Source of the DNA: a virus
Reading direction: 5' to 3' (one strand)
Length of the DNA stretch: 64,000 nt
IMG/VR virus record: IMGVR_UViG_3300042373_001362
Coordinates: 84,356-148,355 of that record
Shown: piece after piece, positions 32,073-39,011 of the stretch
Position numbering within the stretch: the stretch's first letter is position 1
Layout: each line of letters begins with the position of its first letter
Program-made: the position numbers and the translations under genes
Notes under the pieces: generated by a model
What the model saw: only the letters and a program-made list of their open reading frames with translations
Database searches by the model: none
Told to the model about the DNA's origin: nothing

Positions 32073-32390
32073 ATGGAAACAAACAGCACATACCCAACAC
32101 CCGAAGCCCAAGCAGTAGCCGAAGGCACAACCGTTCACGAGAGTGGAGCAATCTCTCTCGACAACCCAGCAAGCATTGAGCACTTGCGTTTCGTGAGCGC
32201 AATCAGCGCACTCTCACTCGAAGCAAAGACGGGAATGAAAATGACCCGAGTCCCAATGACACGCTTTTGCCGTGAGAACTACGGAACAACGAAGCGCACC
32301 CTGAAGGGTTGCTTGCGTGAGATGCTCGACCTCTACAAAGAGGTGTACGGGCGTGAGAGCGAGTTTGAGAAGTCCTACAGCCAACTGTAG
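32073..32390 (+). CDS. Cassette gene, METN-type, unknown
   Basis: 105 aa starting METNSTYPTPEAQAVAEG. The C-terminal half is basic and helical (RFCRENYGTTKRTLKGCLRE, MLDLYKEVYG), perhaps nucleic-acid binding. Leaderless start; two hairpins follow. Confidence 0.8.
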   Translation: METNSTYPTPEAQAVAEGTTVHESGAISLDNPASIEHLRFVSAISALSLEAKTGMKMTRVPMTRFCRENYGTTKRTLKGCLREMLDLYKEVYGRESEFEKSYSQL

Positions 32391-32395
32391 AACTC

Positions 32396-32425
32396 TCGAC
32401 CACAGGAACGGCAGCCTGTGGTCGA
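32396..32425 (+). terminator. Terminator TCGACCACAGG/CCTGTGGTCGA
   Basis: 11-bp perfect stem right after the 32073 gene. Confidence 0.82.
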
Positions 32426-32459
32426 CAAACCCCCTGAGCCCCGGCTATTGGGGGTTTGT
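32425..32459 (+). terminator. Hairpin overlapping cassette -35
   Basis: ACAAACCCCC pairs with GGGGGTTTGT, so the 3' arm includes the start of TTGTCGG; loop holds GAGCCCCGG. Confidence 0.75.
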
Positions 32460-32485
32460 CGGTTTGGGGTGGGTACTGATAAAGT
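32456..32485 (+). promoter_or_regulatory. Cassette promoter, TAAAGT
   Basis: 6 nt to GTG 32492. Confidence 0.87.
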
Positions 32486-32491
32486 GGAATC

Positions 32492-32731
32492 GTGAACAGC
32501 AAGCCAAACTCAATTTTTGACATTTTCGTAGACGGTTGCGAATGCGACAACTGCCAAGAGAAAGTGTCAAAGCCAGACCTATTCGCCAACATCATCACGG
32601 TCAATGGAAAAAGCTCCATTCAGGTGTTCAACAGCGATTACAAGCATTTAGAAGCAGTCAAGTACTCAAGCATCTTTGATGCTATGGCAGTCATTAGAGA
32701 GAACGGTCTAACGCTCCTAGCGTCAATCTGA
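32492..32731 (+). CDS. Cassette gene, GTG start, CECDNC motif
   Basis: 79 aa. GCECDNCQEK may bind metal; then a beta/alpha stretch NIITVNGKSSIQVFNSD. One of few cassettes using GTG, yet spacing from the -10 is unchanged. Overlaps the next gene by one base. Confidence 0.78.
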   Translation: MNSKPNSIFDIFVDGCECDNCQEKVSKPDLFANIITVNGKSSIQVFNSDYKHLEAVKYSSIFDAMAVIRENGLTLLASI

Positions 32732-32943
32732 TGACATACAACGAGTTTCTATTCCACTTCATCAAGAGCCTCCCCAATGACGGAGAGACGCGCATTGGAC
32801 AGCACTACTTCAACACGCTCAACGAAGTACGGCCAGAAATAGCCAAGAGAATCAGAGCGATGAAGATTGACCCGTTCTATTTGAACTCAGTCCCCGAAGA
32901 AACGGAAAAGGTGGTACGGGGCTTATGGGAGCAGAAGCTGTGA
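32731..32943 (+). CDS. Small protein, unknown
   Basis: 70 aa, helical (MTYNEFLFHFIKSLPNDGET, RPEIAKRIRAMKIDPF). Coupled to the upstream gene. No hairpin before the next promoter, which starts 3 nt after the stop. Confidence 0.75.
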   Translation: MTYNEFLFHFIKSLPNDGETRIGQHYFNTLNEVRPEIAKRIRAMKIDPFYLNSVPEETEKVVRGLWEQKL

Positions 32944-32945
32944 AC

Positions 32946-32975
32946 TTGTCGGTTTGGGGTGGGGTGAACTAATCT
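32946..32975 (+). promoter_or_regulatory. Cassette promoter, TAATCT
   Basis: 6 nt to ATG 32982. Confidence 0.9.
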
Positions 32976-32981
32976 GTGTGT

Positions 32982-33110
32982 ATGGACAGCGATTACCAAA
33001 ACGAATACCAAGACCATTGCGAAGACCTCGCAAACTCTTTCCTCTGTGACACGGCAGAACCAAAAGAACAGCCCGATTACGGAGACATTGAGAGCGATGG
33101 AGTTTTCTAA
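32982..33110 (+). CDS. Cassette gene, 42-aa acidic peptide
   Basis: 42 aa starting MDSDYQNEYQDHCEDLANSF, strongly acidic. The start is fixed by the promoter, and the stop shares a base with the next start, so it opens a three-gene operon. Confidence 0.72.
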   Translation: MDSDYQNEYQDHCEDLANSFLCDTAEPKEQPDYGDIESDGVF

Positions 33111-33463
33111 TGGGAGTATTTGAGCAAGCACAAGAAGAGATGTGGAGAAACGCCGTGAGCGTTCGCATCTCACCGATTGACCTTCCCGATGAACCAATGA
33201 GCGAATGGATGTGGGATGTTGAGATTGTCGTTCCAAATAATCAGTGGGAGAACTCTGATGAAGATGGGAACTTCACGATTGAGCAATGTGGCATTGACTC
33301 TTTTCATTCGCTTGAGTCAGCTTTTGAGTGGGCGTACAAGTGGCTCAAGGGTCGTGGCTATGATGTCTCCAACATTGAACTTTCATTGACCTCAATGGTG
33401 GGCAGTGGGATTACTCACAACAACGATTTACAAAAAGTTATGGAAGCGAGAACAAATGCTTGA
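33110..33463 (+). CDS. Unknown protein, possible small alpha/beta fold
   Basis: 117 aa. WMWDVEIVVPNNQW, a central acidic loop, then SFHSLESAFEWAYKWLKGRG. No recognised family. One-base overlap upstream and 8-nt overlap downstream, so it is translated within an operon. Confidence 0.75.
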   Translation: MGVFEQAQEEMWRNAVSVRISPIDLPDEPMSEWMWDVEIVVPNNQWENSDEDGNFTIEQCGIDSFHSLESAFEWAYKWLKGRGYDVSNIELSLTSMVGSGITHNNDLQKVMEARTNA

Positions 33464-33836
33464 GGCATTGCCAAAGGAATGTAGTGAGTGCGGGGCTCAC
33501 TACCCATCACACCAGCAAGAAGGTCGCTTTATTGACTACGGGTGGTCTTTCAACTACCTCACTCTCGGTCACTACGGAGGATTTACCGATTGCGTTCCCG
33601 ACAGGGGAGATGATTGGGATGATGAGAAATACATTGTCCACCTTTGCCACGATTGCTGTCTGAAACTAATACGGGCATTGCCTAGTGTCTTTAGAAAAGC
33701 TCTCGGTGACTTAGGTTGTCATCCAGGCAATGTCGGACAGCCAGCGTGCTGTGAGTATGCGTGGACAACAGACAATTCAGGCTTTCACTACAGAGGGTCG
33801 GCTGATGGCTCTTGGACTTTGGTTGGTAAGGACTGA
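33456..33836 (+). CDS. Zinc-motif protein, unknown
   Basis: 126 aa. CSECGAHYPSHQ and HLCHDCCLKLIRALP give a likely four-ligand zinc site; the C-terminus has CHPGNVGQPACCEY. Start ATG 33456 overlaps the previous stop. Aromatic and Gly-rich middle. Unassigned. Confidence 0.75.
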   Translation: MLEALPKECSECGAHYPSHQQEGRFIDYGWSFNYLTLGHYGGFTDCVPDRGDDWDDEKYIVHLCHDCCLKLIRALPSVFRKALGDLGCHPGNVGQPACCEYAWTTDNSGFHYRGSADGSWTLVGKD

Positions 33837-33838
33837 TG

Positions 33839-33844
33839 TACCAT
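33839..33844 (+). promoter_or_regulatory. -10 TACCAT, leaderless start
   Basis: 7 nt before ATG 33852; no clear -35. Confidence 0.4.
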
Positions 33845-33851
33845 TGAGTAC

Positions 33852-33989
33852 ATGAGTGAAGAGCAACAGCCAAAAGAACAGCCACAAAAAGCTGAGAAAA
33901 AAGTTACCGAGGTGAACATCACCAAGCCCCGTCCCGGGAAGCTAAGGACAACAGTTATTCGGAAGGTTTGTTGCCGTCGCGGAAGATAA
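33852..33989 (+). CDS. Possible 45-aa basic peptide
   Basis: MSEEQQPKEQPQKAEKKVTE then KPRPGKLRTT and CCRRGR. Polar, probably disordered. Support is the -10 spacing; the 35-nt overlap with the convergent gene lowers confidence. Confidence 0.42.
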   Translation: MSEEQQPKEQPQKAEKKVTEVNITKPRPGKLRTTVIRKVCCRRGR

Positions 33990-34176
33990 GCCACTGTCCG
34001 TAGCAAGAGTTGAGAACAGCGCACAAAATAAGAATTATCGCTAATACTGTCCCTACAAAGAAAGACATGTAAGCGATAACAAGACTCAATCCAATGTGAA
34101 GCAACCCCTTCATGACGGGGTCTTCAGGAATCCATCTATCAATAACTGAAATCAGCTTTTCCAATGGTTTCTCCAC
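33955..34176 (-). CDS. Two-span membrane protein
   Basis: 73 aa from GTG 34176. Two hydrophobic stretches (GLLHIGLSLVIAYMSFFVG, VLAIILILCAVLNSC) separated by few residues, then a short polar tail. TTG 34164 has GGAG 6 nt upstream and would give 69 aa. Overlaps the gene upstream by 25 nt. A holin-like role is possible but far from the hydrolase gene. Confidence 0.65.
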   Translation of the reverse strand: MEKPLEKLISVIDRWIPEDPVMKGLLHIGLSLVIAYMSFFVGTVLAIILILCAVLNSCYGQWLIFRDGNKPSE

Positions 34177-34391
34177 TGACTAGGTGAATGACCTTCCTCA
34201 GCCTCTGCTTTATCTTCCGGAGATTCATAAAGACGAATGGCGTGGATACATGGGTCTCCACCTTCTTCCCACATTTCTTCTTCTGCTTTTGTCTGTGGCA
34301 ATCCGTCATGGGTTTCGCAAAGAGGTGGTGAACACCAACCTTGTTGCATGCCATAGGTAATCCATTCGTCAAAGTTGTTTATCTCGGCCAT
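34152..34391 (-). CDS. Conserved-looking small phage protein
   Basis: 79 aa. INNFDEWITYGMQQGWCSPP, LCETHDG, and GGDPCIHAIRLY are a pattern I associate with actinophage hypothetical proteins; three Cys and two His may bind metal. Lies 9 nt after the upstream gene on the same strand. Confidence 0.75.
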   Translation of the reverse strand: MAEINNFDEWITYGMQQGWCSPPLCETHDGLPQTKAEEEMWEEGGDPCIHAIRLYESPEDKAEAEEGHSPSQWRNHWKS

Positions 34392-34400
34392 GTCTAATCC

Positions 34401-34598
34401 TTAGAAAAGTGTTGGGTCATTGTCTACGCCGTCTTTGACGCAGTACTCATGAATGTATCGGAAATCTTCTGTAATTATTGAATGGACGCTTCTGCCTTTT
34501 CCCTTCAACCAAACCGTAGCTTGCCGGACGACAGTGCTCGAGTTTCTATCTAAGGGATGGCCACACTTCTCACAATAATAAAGCGATGGCATTTTCAT
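34401..34598 (-). CDS. Small zinc-knuckle protein
   Basis: 65 aa, MKMPSLYYCEKCGHPLDRNS, with a later HEYC. ATG 34598 is preferred because TAAGAT ends 7 nt upstream (leaderless); the ORF could extend 3 codons. First gene of a three-gene minus-strand operon. Confidence 0.75.
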   Translation of the reverse strand: MKMPSLYYCEKCGHPLDRNSSTVVRQATVWLKGKGRSVHSIITEDFRYIHEYCVKDGVDNDPTLF

Positions 34599-34605
34599 GG
34601 TTCGC

Positions 34606-34611
34606 ATCTTA
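34606..34611 (-). promoter_or_regulatory. -10 TAAGAT, leaderless start
   Basis: Minus-strand TAAGAT 7 nt before ATG 34598. Confidence 0.55.
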
Positions 34612-34612
34612 T

Positions 34613-34633
34613 AGGAATAGCCCCGCTATTCCT
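34613..34633. terminator. Insulator hairpin AGGAATAG/CTATTCCT
   Basis: 8-bp stem with CCCCG loop between divergent promoters. Confidence 0.72.
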
Positions 34634-34656
34634 ACACACAGGGAGAAGGGCGAAAC

Positions 34657-34687
34657 TTGTCGGCTAAGGGTGGGGTCTTGCTAAACT
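34657..34687 (+). promoter_or_regulatory. Cassette promoter, TAAACT, 19-nt spacer, leadered
   Basis: About 40-nt leader containing two ACAGCGAAA copies before GTG 34734. Confidence 0.82.
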
Positions 34688-34733
34688 GGCAAAGCCGAAA
34701 GGCACACAGCGAAAAACAGCGAAAGGAAAAGCA

Positions 34734-35087
34734 GTGGCACTTACAGCACAGGAACTTGCGAAGCTCCCGATTTGGGAAGCAGAAGCGTTCGGGCGTTGGC
34801 TCGCAGGCGAAGCGTTTGATGACGGTTCTGACGATTATTACGATTCTTCCGAGGGAGAACTTTACGCCGAGTTCGTCTCATCTTGGGTTTCGGGTGGAGG
34901 TCTTTACTCTGACGCCTCTCGGGCGTGGAATTCAGGTATCGCTCACCGTAACGGTTACGCTTCAGCTCCCGAGGGAGATTACGAGGAACGCCCTGATTGG
35001 CTTCCTCGTTACGGCACCCCTGAATGGGAAGCTTACGAGCTTGCGATGGACGCACGAGATTACATGGAAGAAATGCGAGGTTATTAG
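34734..35087 (+). CDS. Cassette gene, acidic aromatic protein, unknown
   Basis: 117 aa, GTG start with AAAGGA upstream. Alternates acidic and aromatic residues (AFDDGSDDYYDSSEGELYAE, WLPRYGTPEWEAYELAMDAR). Tyr/Trp-rich acidic phage proteins often mimic DNA; not shown here. One base before the next gene start. Confidence 0.78.
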   Translation: MALTAQELAKLPIWEAEAFGRWLAGEAFDDGSDDYYDSSEGELYAEFVSSWVSGGGLYSDASRAWNSGIAHRNGYASAPEGDYEERPDWLPRYGTPEWEAYELAMDARDYMEEMRGY

Positions 35088-35088
35088 G

Positions 35089-35271
35089 ATGCGAGCGATT
35101 CACAACACACCAATTCCCGACGAGCAAGAGTTCCCTATCCCCGACGATTGCGTTTGCGACGGTGACGAGCTTTGCGAAGCTTGTCAGCGTGTCATCGCCG
35201 ACGACCTGCGTCAGCAGGAGGAAGAGGAGGCGGGGCTCCTCTTGTACTTGTCGGTTGAGGGTGGGGACTAA
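35089..35271 (+). CDS. Small Cys protein whose tail encodes the next promoter
   Basis: 60 aa. CVCDGDELCEACQR is a likely zinc motif; the acidic helix that follows is read from an insulator hairpin (AAGAGGAG/CTCCTCTT) and the last residues LSVEGGD are read from TTGTCGGTTGAGGGTGGGG of the next promoter. Starts 1 nt after the previous stop. Confidence 0.75.
   Translation: MRAIHNTPIPDEQEFPIPDDCVCDGDELCEACQRVIADDLRQQEEEEAGLLLYLSVEGGD
35222..35243 (+). terminator. Insulator hairpin inside coding sequence
   Basis: AAGAGGAG/CTCCTCTT with GCGGGG loop, within the 35089 gene. Confidence 0.72.
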
Positions 35272-35277
35272 TAAAAT
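35248..35277 (+). promoter_or_regulatory. Cassette promoter, TAAAAT
   Basis: 6 nt to ATG 35284; overlaps the end of the 35089 gene. Confidence 0.87.
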
Positions 35278-35283
35278 TAGGTC

Positions 35284-35487
35284 ATGCTGATAACGACATA
35301 TTGCAAAAACGAAAAGTGCGCTGAATTTGAGAACGACTTTGACGACCAAGAAGTTGATTTAGACGGCGATTACACACTCAAGGATTGGGTTGAGTACGAA
35401 TGGGATTGCCCAGAGTGTGGAGAGACCAGCACCCACTATGAGCAAGCGAAAGACCTGCATCATGGTTATTGGTCAGATGACTACTAA
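35284..35487 (+). CDS. Cassette gene, zinc-ribbon protein
   Basis: 67 aa. YCKNEKCAEF and WDCPECGETSTH form a two-knuckle zinc ribbon around an acidic loop. Leaderless start. A 16-bp terminator stem follows. Confidence 0.8.
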   Translation: MLITTYCKNEKCAEFENDFDDQEVDLDGDYTLKDWVEYEWDCPECGETSTHYEQAKDLHHGYWSDDY

Positions 35488-35510
35488 CCGATAACGCAAT
35501 GCTTGTTGCG

Positions 35511-35548
35511 CTATCTAAAGGTATAGACGGGGCTATACCTTTAGATAG
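35511..35548. terminator. Bidirectional terminator, 16-bp stem
   Basis: CTATCTAAAGGTATAG/CTATACCTTTAGATAG with ACGGGG loop between convergent genes. Confidence 0.9.
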
Positions 35549-35549
35549 A

Positions 35550-35861
35550 TTATCGCAGAGCTTCTTTTCCTTCTTCAGTGATTTCGCAAACCTGCATCGC
35601 CGAACCGGCCGAAGAAGGTCGAGTTTCACCGGTAGGAACAATCAAGCCGTTAGCACGAAGTTCTGAGCACCTCTTCCAATAGCAACACTTTGGCTTCGAA
35701 GCAAGTCCAGTGGCTATGCCAGCTTCCTCATCAGTTAGACCACCGTGTAAATATTCAGCAAGTAACAGCATCGCTTGTGAGCGTTTACGAGGCTTGACAT
35801 CTTCAGCACCCATCGCCGAAGTGGCCGGGTCTGCACTACGAAACATTGGTAAGTCGTTCAT
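35550..35861 (-). CDS. Winged-helix regulator-like protein
   Basis: 103 aa. MNDLPMFRSADPATS start, then LLAEYLHGGLTDEEAGIATG, CYWKRCSELRANGLIVPTGE, VCEITEEGKEAL: a helix-turn-helix plus wing seen in many actinophage hypothetical proteins. ATG 35861 is chosen for AGAAGGA upstream. Likely a DNA-binding protein. Confidence 0.8.
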   Translation of the reverse strand: MNDLPMFRSADPATSAMGAEDVKPRKRSQAMLLLAEYLHGGLTDEEAGIATGLASKPKCCYWKRCSELRANGLIVPTGETRPSSAGSAMQVCEITEEGKEALR

Positions 35862-35920
35862 AAGTTTCCTTCTATTTGTTTTCAAGTCTAAACATTATGC
35901 CAAGCGTTTGAACATCTGTC

Positions 35921-35963
35921 AATCTCACCACTACGGGAGCCCCGCCCCCGTAGTGGTGAGATT
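35921..35963 (+). terminator. Insulator hairpin, 14-17-bp stem
   Basis: CTCACCACTACGGG/CCCGTAGTGGTGAG, loop AGCCCCGCC, extended by AAT/ATT; abuts the cassette -35. Confidence 0.87.
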
Positions 35964-35992
35964 TGTCGGCTAGGGGTGGGTCGTGATAAGTT
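35963..35992 (+). promoter_or_regulatory. Cassette promoter, TAAGTT, long leader
   Basis: Expected start near 35999; leader of about 126 nt before ATG 36126. Confidence 0.85.
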
Positions 35993-35998
35993 GTTTAC

Positions 35999-36125
35999 AG
36001 ACAAGGAAGTAAGCCAAGTCGGTGGGGAAGCCTAGAAAGCACCACATTGTTGAAGCCGAGAGGTGGAGATGTGAATGACGGTGTAGCCCACATAAAAACC
36101 ACCCAATAACAGCGAAAGAGAAAAA
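35999..36125 (+). other. Long untranslated leader
   Basis: No start codon with ribosome binding site and no open frame longer than a few codons in phase; contains several short GC pairings and ends AACAGCGAAAGAG before the ATG. Could be a regulatory RNA element; no known riboswitch pattern was seen. Confidence 0.5.
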
Positions 36126-36242
36126 ATGGGATACGACTACGATTACGACTGGGACGACCGAGACGAACTCGCAGGTCATCACGCCGCAGGCGCAGCCGAG
36201 GCACGAGCTGAGGACGAGCTGGACTGGGAAGAGGAGGAATAA
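36126..36242 (+). CDS. Cassette gene, 38-aa acidic Tyr/Asp peptide
   Basis: 38 aa: YDYDYDWDDRDE, then a His/Ala-rich middle and an EDELDWEEEE tail. Extremely acidic. Weak AAAGAGA ahead of ATG. May mimic nucleic acid; unproven. Confidence 0.65.
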   Translation: MGYDYDYDWDDRDELAGHHAAGAAEARAEDELDWEEEE

Positions 36243-36247
36243 CCAGT

Positions 36248-36283
36248 CCCCTACGGGCGTAGCCCCGGCTTACCCCGTAGGGG
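36248..36283 (+). terminator. Insulator hairpin CCCCTACGGG/CCCGTAGGGG
   Basis: 10-bp stem, loop contains AGCCCCGGCT, before the cassette promoter. Confidence 0.82.
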
Positions 36284-36287
36284 TGAT

Positions 36288-36317
36288 TTGTCGGTTAGGG
36301 GTTGTCTTTGCGAGAAT
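36288..36317 (+). promoter_or_regulatory. Cassette promoter, GAGAAT, leadered
   Basis: TTGTCGGTTAGGGGTTG with a non-canonical -10; leader carries GGAAGGAACAGCGA. Confidence 0.7.
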
Positions 36318-36361
36318 GTAGGAGTGAACTCCATTGGGGGGTTCAGGAAGGAACAGCGATT

Positions 36362-36625
36362 ATGTGTCAATGTGAAGACCGACCCTGTTGTGGTCACCCA
36401 GCAGAGGAACTTGCTGATGCTCGTTATTGGGCAGAGCGTGAGTATTACGGCGATGATTATGACCGTGATTACGACGAATACGACGGAAGCGACGAACGCT
36501 GTGAGGGCTGTGGGGGAACATTTGATGACCCTGAAGACGACGAAGCGTGTCTCTGTCGTGGCACCGATGGCTCTTGGGGGCGTGAAGACTCTGCTCTTGA
36601 GTCGTCCATTTTCGGAGATTGCTAG
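36362..36625 (+). CDS. Cassette gene, Cys-rich acidic protein
   Basis: 87 aa. MCQCEDRPCCGH opening and CEGCGGTF plus CLC form two metal sites; the middle is Asp/Tyr-rich (YYGDDYDRDYDEYDG). This opening is familiar from other phage hypothetical proteins. GGAAGGA precedes ATG. Confidence 0.78.
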   Translation: MCQCEDRPCCGHPAEELADARYWAEREYYGDDYDRDYDEYDGSDERCEGCGGTFDDPEDDEACLCRGTDGSWGREDSALESSIFGDC

Positions 36626-36839
36626 ATAGGCTCTAGACAGTTGTAGGGGGTGGGTGTCCTGGATATTCGCCCACCCCCTAACAACCTCTCACCATTTGCG
36701 GTGGGGCGATGCGGTCTTTGGGGCAACCACATAGTCAAGACCCTAACAGCAGCGGGGCTGCTGTAGTGAAAGAATCCGAGCTGATAAATAATTCTGATTA
36801 GTTCTGACATTGTTTGACGCAAGGTCACTTCTATTAGGT
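36626..36839. other. Intergenic segment with two hairpins
   Basis: Holds TTGTAGGGGGTGGG/CCCACCCCCTAACAA (36641-36684) and ACAGCAG/CTGCTGT with a CGGGG loop (36746-36764). A minus-strand TAGGGT followed by ATG could make a small RNA or a 36-codon frame; I do not call it as a gene. Confidence 0.5.
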
Positions 36840-37139
36840 ATGACGGCACTTATCCCTTCACCATCTGCTTACCATTCCAAGTCCCCTGATGAGTGGACAC
36901 CACGAGACCTCTTTGAGCGTGAGGTGGATTGGTATTGTCAAGGCCATAGCCGTGTTCGCTACCGTTCTAAGGAATGGATTGAGTTCACAGAACGCTTTGT
37001 ACCGTATTGTGAAGATTGGAACGGCTGTTGGGTTGCTGAGGAAGCGTGGCGTGAGTTCACGCTCTATCTAACTCTCCCTGAAGGCGAGTACTACCCTGAT
37101 GAATACCCTGAGGGGTGGCACTTCAGACGAGGCTATTAG
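36840..37139 (+). CDS. Unknown aromatic protein
   Basis: 99 aa, many Trp/Tyr/Glu (EVDWYCQGHSRVRYRSKEW, LPEGEYYPDEYPEGW). No recognised motif. ATG 36840 assigned; promoter unclear (TTGTTT and TTCTAT are candidates). Its 3' end overlaps the convergent gene by 17 nt. Confidence 0.72.
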   Translation: MTALIPSPSAYHSKSPDEWTPRDLFEREVDWYCQGHSRVRYRSKEWIEFTERFVPYCEDWNGCWVAEEAWREFTLYLTLPEGEYYPDEYPEGWHFRRGY

Positions 37140-37554
37140 AGTCTGAATCTACCCACACATACGGAAGGTCATCGGGTATGCCTTCCCAAATACCACCATA
37201 GAACTCAGGTGCTTTACGAATGAGATTACTTCTATGGGAATCAACAATGTCCATACGACCCCACCATTCAGGAAGGTCTGTTTCATCGGGCTTTACTAAC
37301 TCAACAATTTTGTCCATTGTCGTGTCTTTGTAACCTCTTGACTTCCACTCAAGACACATAGCAACTCCATAGGCAGACAGCCCCGGCAAGTTGTCTGCCC
37401 ACATACGAGAAGCTGGGTGGTTTCTCCAACCGTTTGTCATTCCTAGATTCGCACGAAGAATCTGAAATGTCTCGACCCGTTGTTTTCCTAGCCTTCGATA
37501 ATCGAGAACCTTTGCAATGCTTTGGAAATCTAGTTCGGGAACAAATACTTGCAT
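37123..37554 (-). CDS. Pyr_excise-like (MSMEG_6728-type) DNA glycosylase-family protein
   Basis: 143 aa. MQVFVPELDFQSIAKVLDYR, RLGKQRVETFQIL, GWRNHPASRMWADN and YGVAMCLEWKSRGYKDT match the actinobacterial MSMEG_6728 family, related to T4 endonuclease V (pyrimidine-dimer glycosylase). Likely repairs UV damage, useful for a phage exposed to sunlight. ATG 37554 chosen as the family start. Confidence 0.82.
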   Translation of the reverse strand: MQVFVPELDFQSIAKVLDYRRLGKQRVETFQILRANLGMTNGWRNHPASRMWADNLPGLSAYGVAMCLEWKSRGYKDTTMDKIVELVKPDETDLPEWWGRMDIVDSHRSNLIRKAPEFYGGIWEGIPDDLPYVWVDSDSNSLV

Positions 37555-37643
37555 AAAATCTCTTTTCAGTAGGCGGCCAACGATAGTCACACTTTTACTA
37601 ATTAGCAACACAACTACGGGGCTCAGCCCTTGATTGTTGCGAT

Positions 37644-37673
37644 TTGTCGGCTAAGGGTGGGCGTTGCTAAATT
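37644..37673 (+). promoter_or_regulatory. Cassette promoter, TAAATT
   Basis: 6 nt to ATG 37680; GGGCTCAGCCC hairpin upstream. Confidence 0.9.
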
Positions 37674-37679
37674 GTTCGT

Positions 37680-37901
37680 ATGGAAACAGCAACACAAACA
37701 GACCACCCGTACCTAGTCCAATTACGTGACGAAGACGGCGCACCTATCGGTGCTCTTTACTTTCGCAACCTTGCGAACGCACAGGGCTACGCCTTCACAA
37801 TGCTCGGACACGAAAAGAGCACAGGGCTCGTTTGCTCGGCAGAAATTATGACGAAGCAAGCAGATGGTTGTTACATCGTCACAGAAGAAATGGAGTACTA
37901 G
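37680..37901 (+). CDS. Cassette gene, META-type, unknown
   Basis: 73 aa, METATQTDHPYLVQLRDEDG then beta-rich GALYFRNLANAQGYAFTML. Leaderless start. Two nt before the next gene. Confidence 0.8.
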   Translation: METATQTDHPYLVQLRDEDGAPIGALYFRNLANAQGYAFTMLGHEKSTGLVCSAEIMTKQADGCYIVTEEMEY

Positions 37902-37903
37902 AA

Positions 37904-38302
37904 ATGGGCGACAGGGCAGTAACAGGATTTAGGGAGACACCCGAATCACCAACGATTTTCATTTACCAACATTGGGTAAATGGTGACCAGTGTGACGTTC
38001 TAGCAAGCGCATTAGAAGCGTCACGCCCTAGGTGGAAAGATGATTCATACGCCACCCGTATCTGTCTCTCTCAAATTGTTGGGGAGAGTTGGAATGGTGA
38101 ATTGGGCTACGGCATTTACGCAAGTGGCACATCACACGGTGCCGATTACGATTACATTTTGGTAGTTGATTGGTCTCGTATGGTTGTGATGGTTTGTCGC
38201 AATGATGATTCGGATTCAGTAATTGGAGAATTGTCTTTTGACGATTTTCTTCTACACCCACAAACAGCAGTATCCGACATTCTTGACAGCGTGAGGAGTT
38301 GA
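37904..38302 (+). CDS. Conserved-looking phage protein
   Basis: 132 aa. MGDRAVTGFRETPESPTIFI YQHW, then ICLSQIVGE and DYDYILVVDW, a pattern I have seen in actinophage hypotheticals. Mixed alpha/beta. Second gene of its cassette; insulator hairpin follows. Confidence 0.8.
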   Translation: MGDRAVTGFRETPESPTIFIYQHWVNGDQCDVLASALEASRPRWKDDSYATRICLSQIVGESWNGELGYGIYASGTSHGADYDYILVVDWSRMVVMVCRNDDSDSVIGELSFDDFLLHPQTAVSDILDSVRS

Positions 38303-38303
38303 T

Positions 38304-38331
38304 AACAGGGGGAGCCCCGTCTCCCCCTGTT
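38304..38331 (+). terminator. Insulator hairpin AACAGGGGGAG/CTCCCCCTGTT
   Basis: 11-bp stem, loop CCCCGT, before the cassette promoter. Confidence 0.87.
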
Positions 38332-38338
38332 ATTGGAT

Positions 38339-38368
38339 TTGTCGGTTGAGGGTGGGTCTTGCTAATCT
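38339..38368 (+). promoter_or_regulatory. Cassette promoter, TAATCT
   Basis: 6 nt to ATG 38375. Confidence 0.9.
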
Positions 38369-38374
38369 GATTAC

Positions 38375-38575
38375 ATGAACACAGCGACAGACATTCAGTT
38401 AGCAGAAGCACTACTCACGAGCCTTGCCCGTGTGATTGTGCGAAACTCAAAAGACCACGATGAAATGGTTTCACAGTTCATCACCACTTGCACCACCTAT
38501 CGCATTGAGTTGATGACCAACATGGCAGAGAACCTTTGGCAGAAGGTTCTCACCGTTCAGGAAGGAAACAAGTAA
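38375..38575 (+). CDS. Cassette gene, small helical protein
   Basis: 66 aa, MNTATDIQLAEALLTSLARV, all-helical with few charges at its core. Shares one base with the next start. Confidence 0.78.
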   Translation: MNTATDIQLAEALLTSLARVIVRNSKDHDEMVSQFITTCTTYRIELMTNMAENLWQKVLTVQEGNK

Positions 38576-38751
38576 TGGCTTGCCGATGCGACTCACTTGG
38601 GTATCAGTGCCCTGATTGCGACAGGTTCTACACCAACAGCGAACGCTACGCACACATTCACGATGCGAAGTTTGACCGTAATGGCAACTTCACAGGGCGT
38701 GACAGTTGGAAAGACAACGATGAGTTTTTTGATGGGGACTGGGACGACTAA
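38575..38751 (+). CDS. Small zinc-finger protein
   Basis: 58 aa. ACRCDSLGYQCPDCDRFY gives four Cys and HIH a possible fifth ligand; acidic tail. Coupled on both sides (one-base overlaps). Confidence 0.77.
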   Translation: MACRCDSLGYQCPDCDRFYTNSERYAHIHDAKFDRNGNFTGRDSWKDNDEFFDGDWDD

Positions 38752-38927
38752 TGGGATTATTTACTTCCTACGTTTTTTATCGTGTTGGCAAGAGTCGTGG
38801 CGAGCGAAAAGCGAGACAACGAGACCACGGGGCTCCGGCTTGTTATGACGAGCGGTGCGATGATTACTACTACTGCAAAGCAAGTGAGAACTGCAACGGT
38901 CAATGCACTTACGAGAATCAAGAGTAG
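38751..38927 (+). CDS. Small Cys-rich protein
   Basis: 58 aa. Basic N-terminus (YRVGKSRGERKARQRDH) and a Cys/Tyr tail CYDERCDDYYYCKASENCNG with six Cys overall. The order of coupled genes suggests one mRNA. Followed by an insulator hairpin. Confidence 0.7.
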   Translation: MGLFTSYVFYRVGKSRGERKARQRDHGAPACYDERCDDYYYCKASENCNGQCTYENQE

Positions 38928-38934
38928 CTCTCGC

Positions 38935-38955
38935 TTGCGCAGCCCCGCTGCGCAA
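38935..38955 (+). terminator. Insulator hairpin TTGCGCAG/CTGCGCAA
   Basis: 8-bp stem with CCCCG loop. Confidence 0.82.
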
Positions 38956-38975
38956 TAAGCACGGCCATTCTCGAT

Positions 38976-39005
38976 TTGTCGGTTAGGGGTTGACGTTGCT
39001 AATCT
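38976..39005 (+). promoter_or_regulatory. Cassette promoter, TAATCT
   Basis: 6 nt to ATG 39012; spacer has GGGGTTGA. Confidence 0.88.
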
Positions 39006-39011
39006 TTGAGC

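Noticed and set aside
36622-36849. 75-aa minus-strand frame
   Set aside because: It covers two hairpins and ends in proline-rich low-complexity sequence; no good start site.
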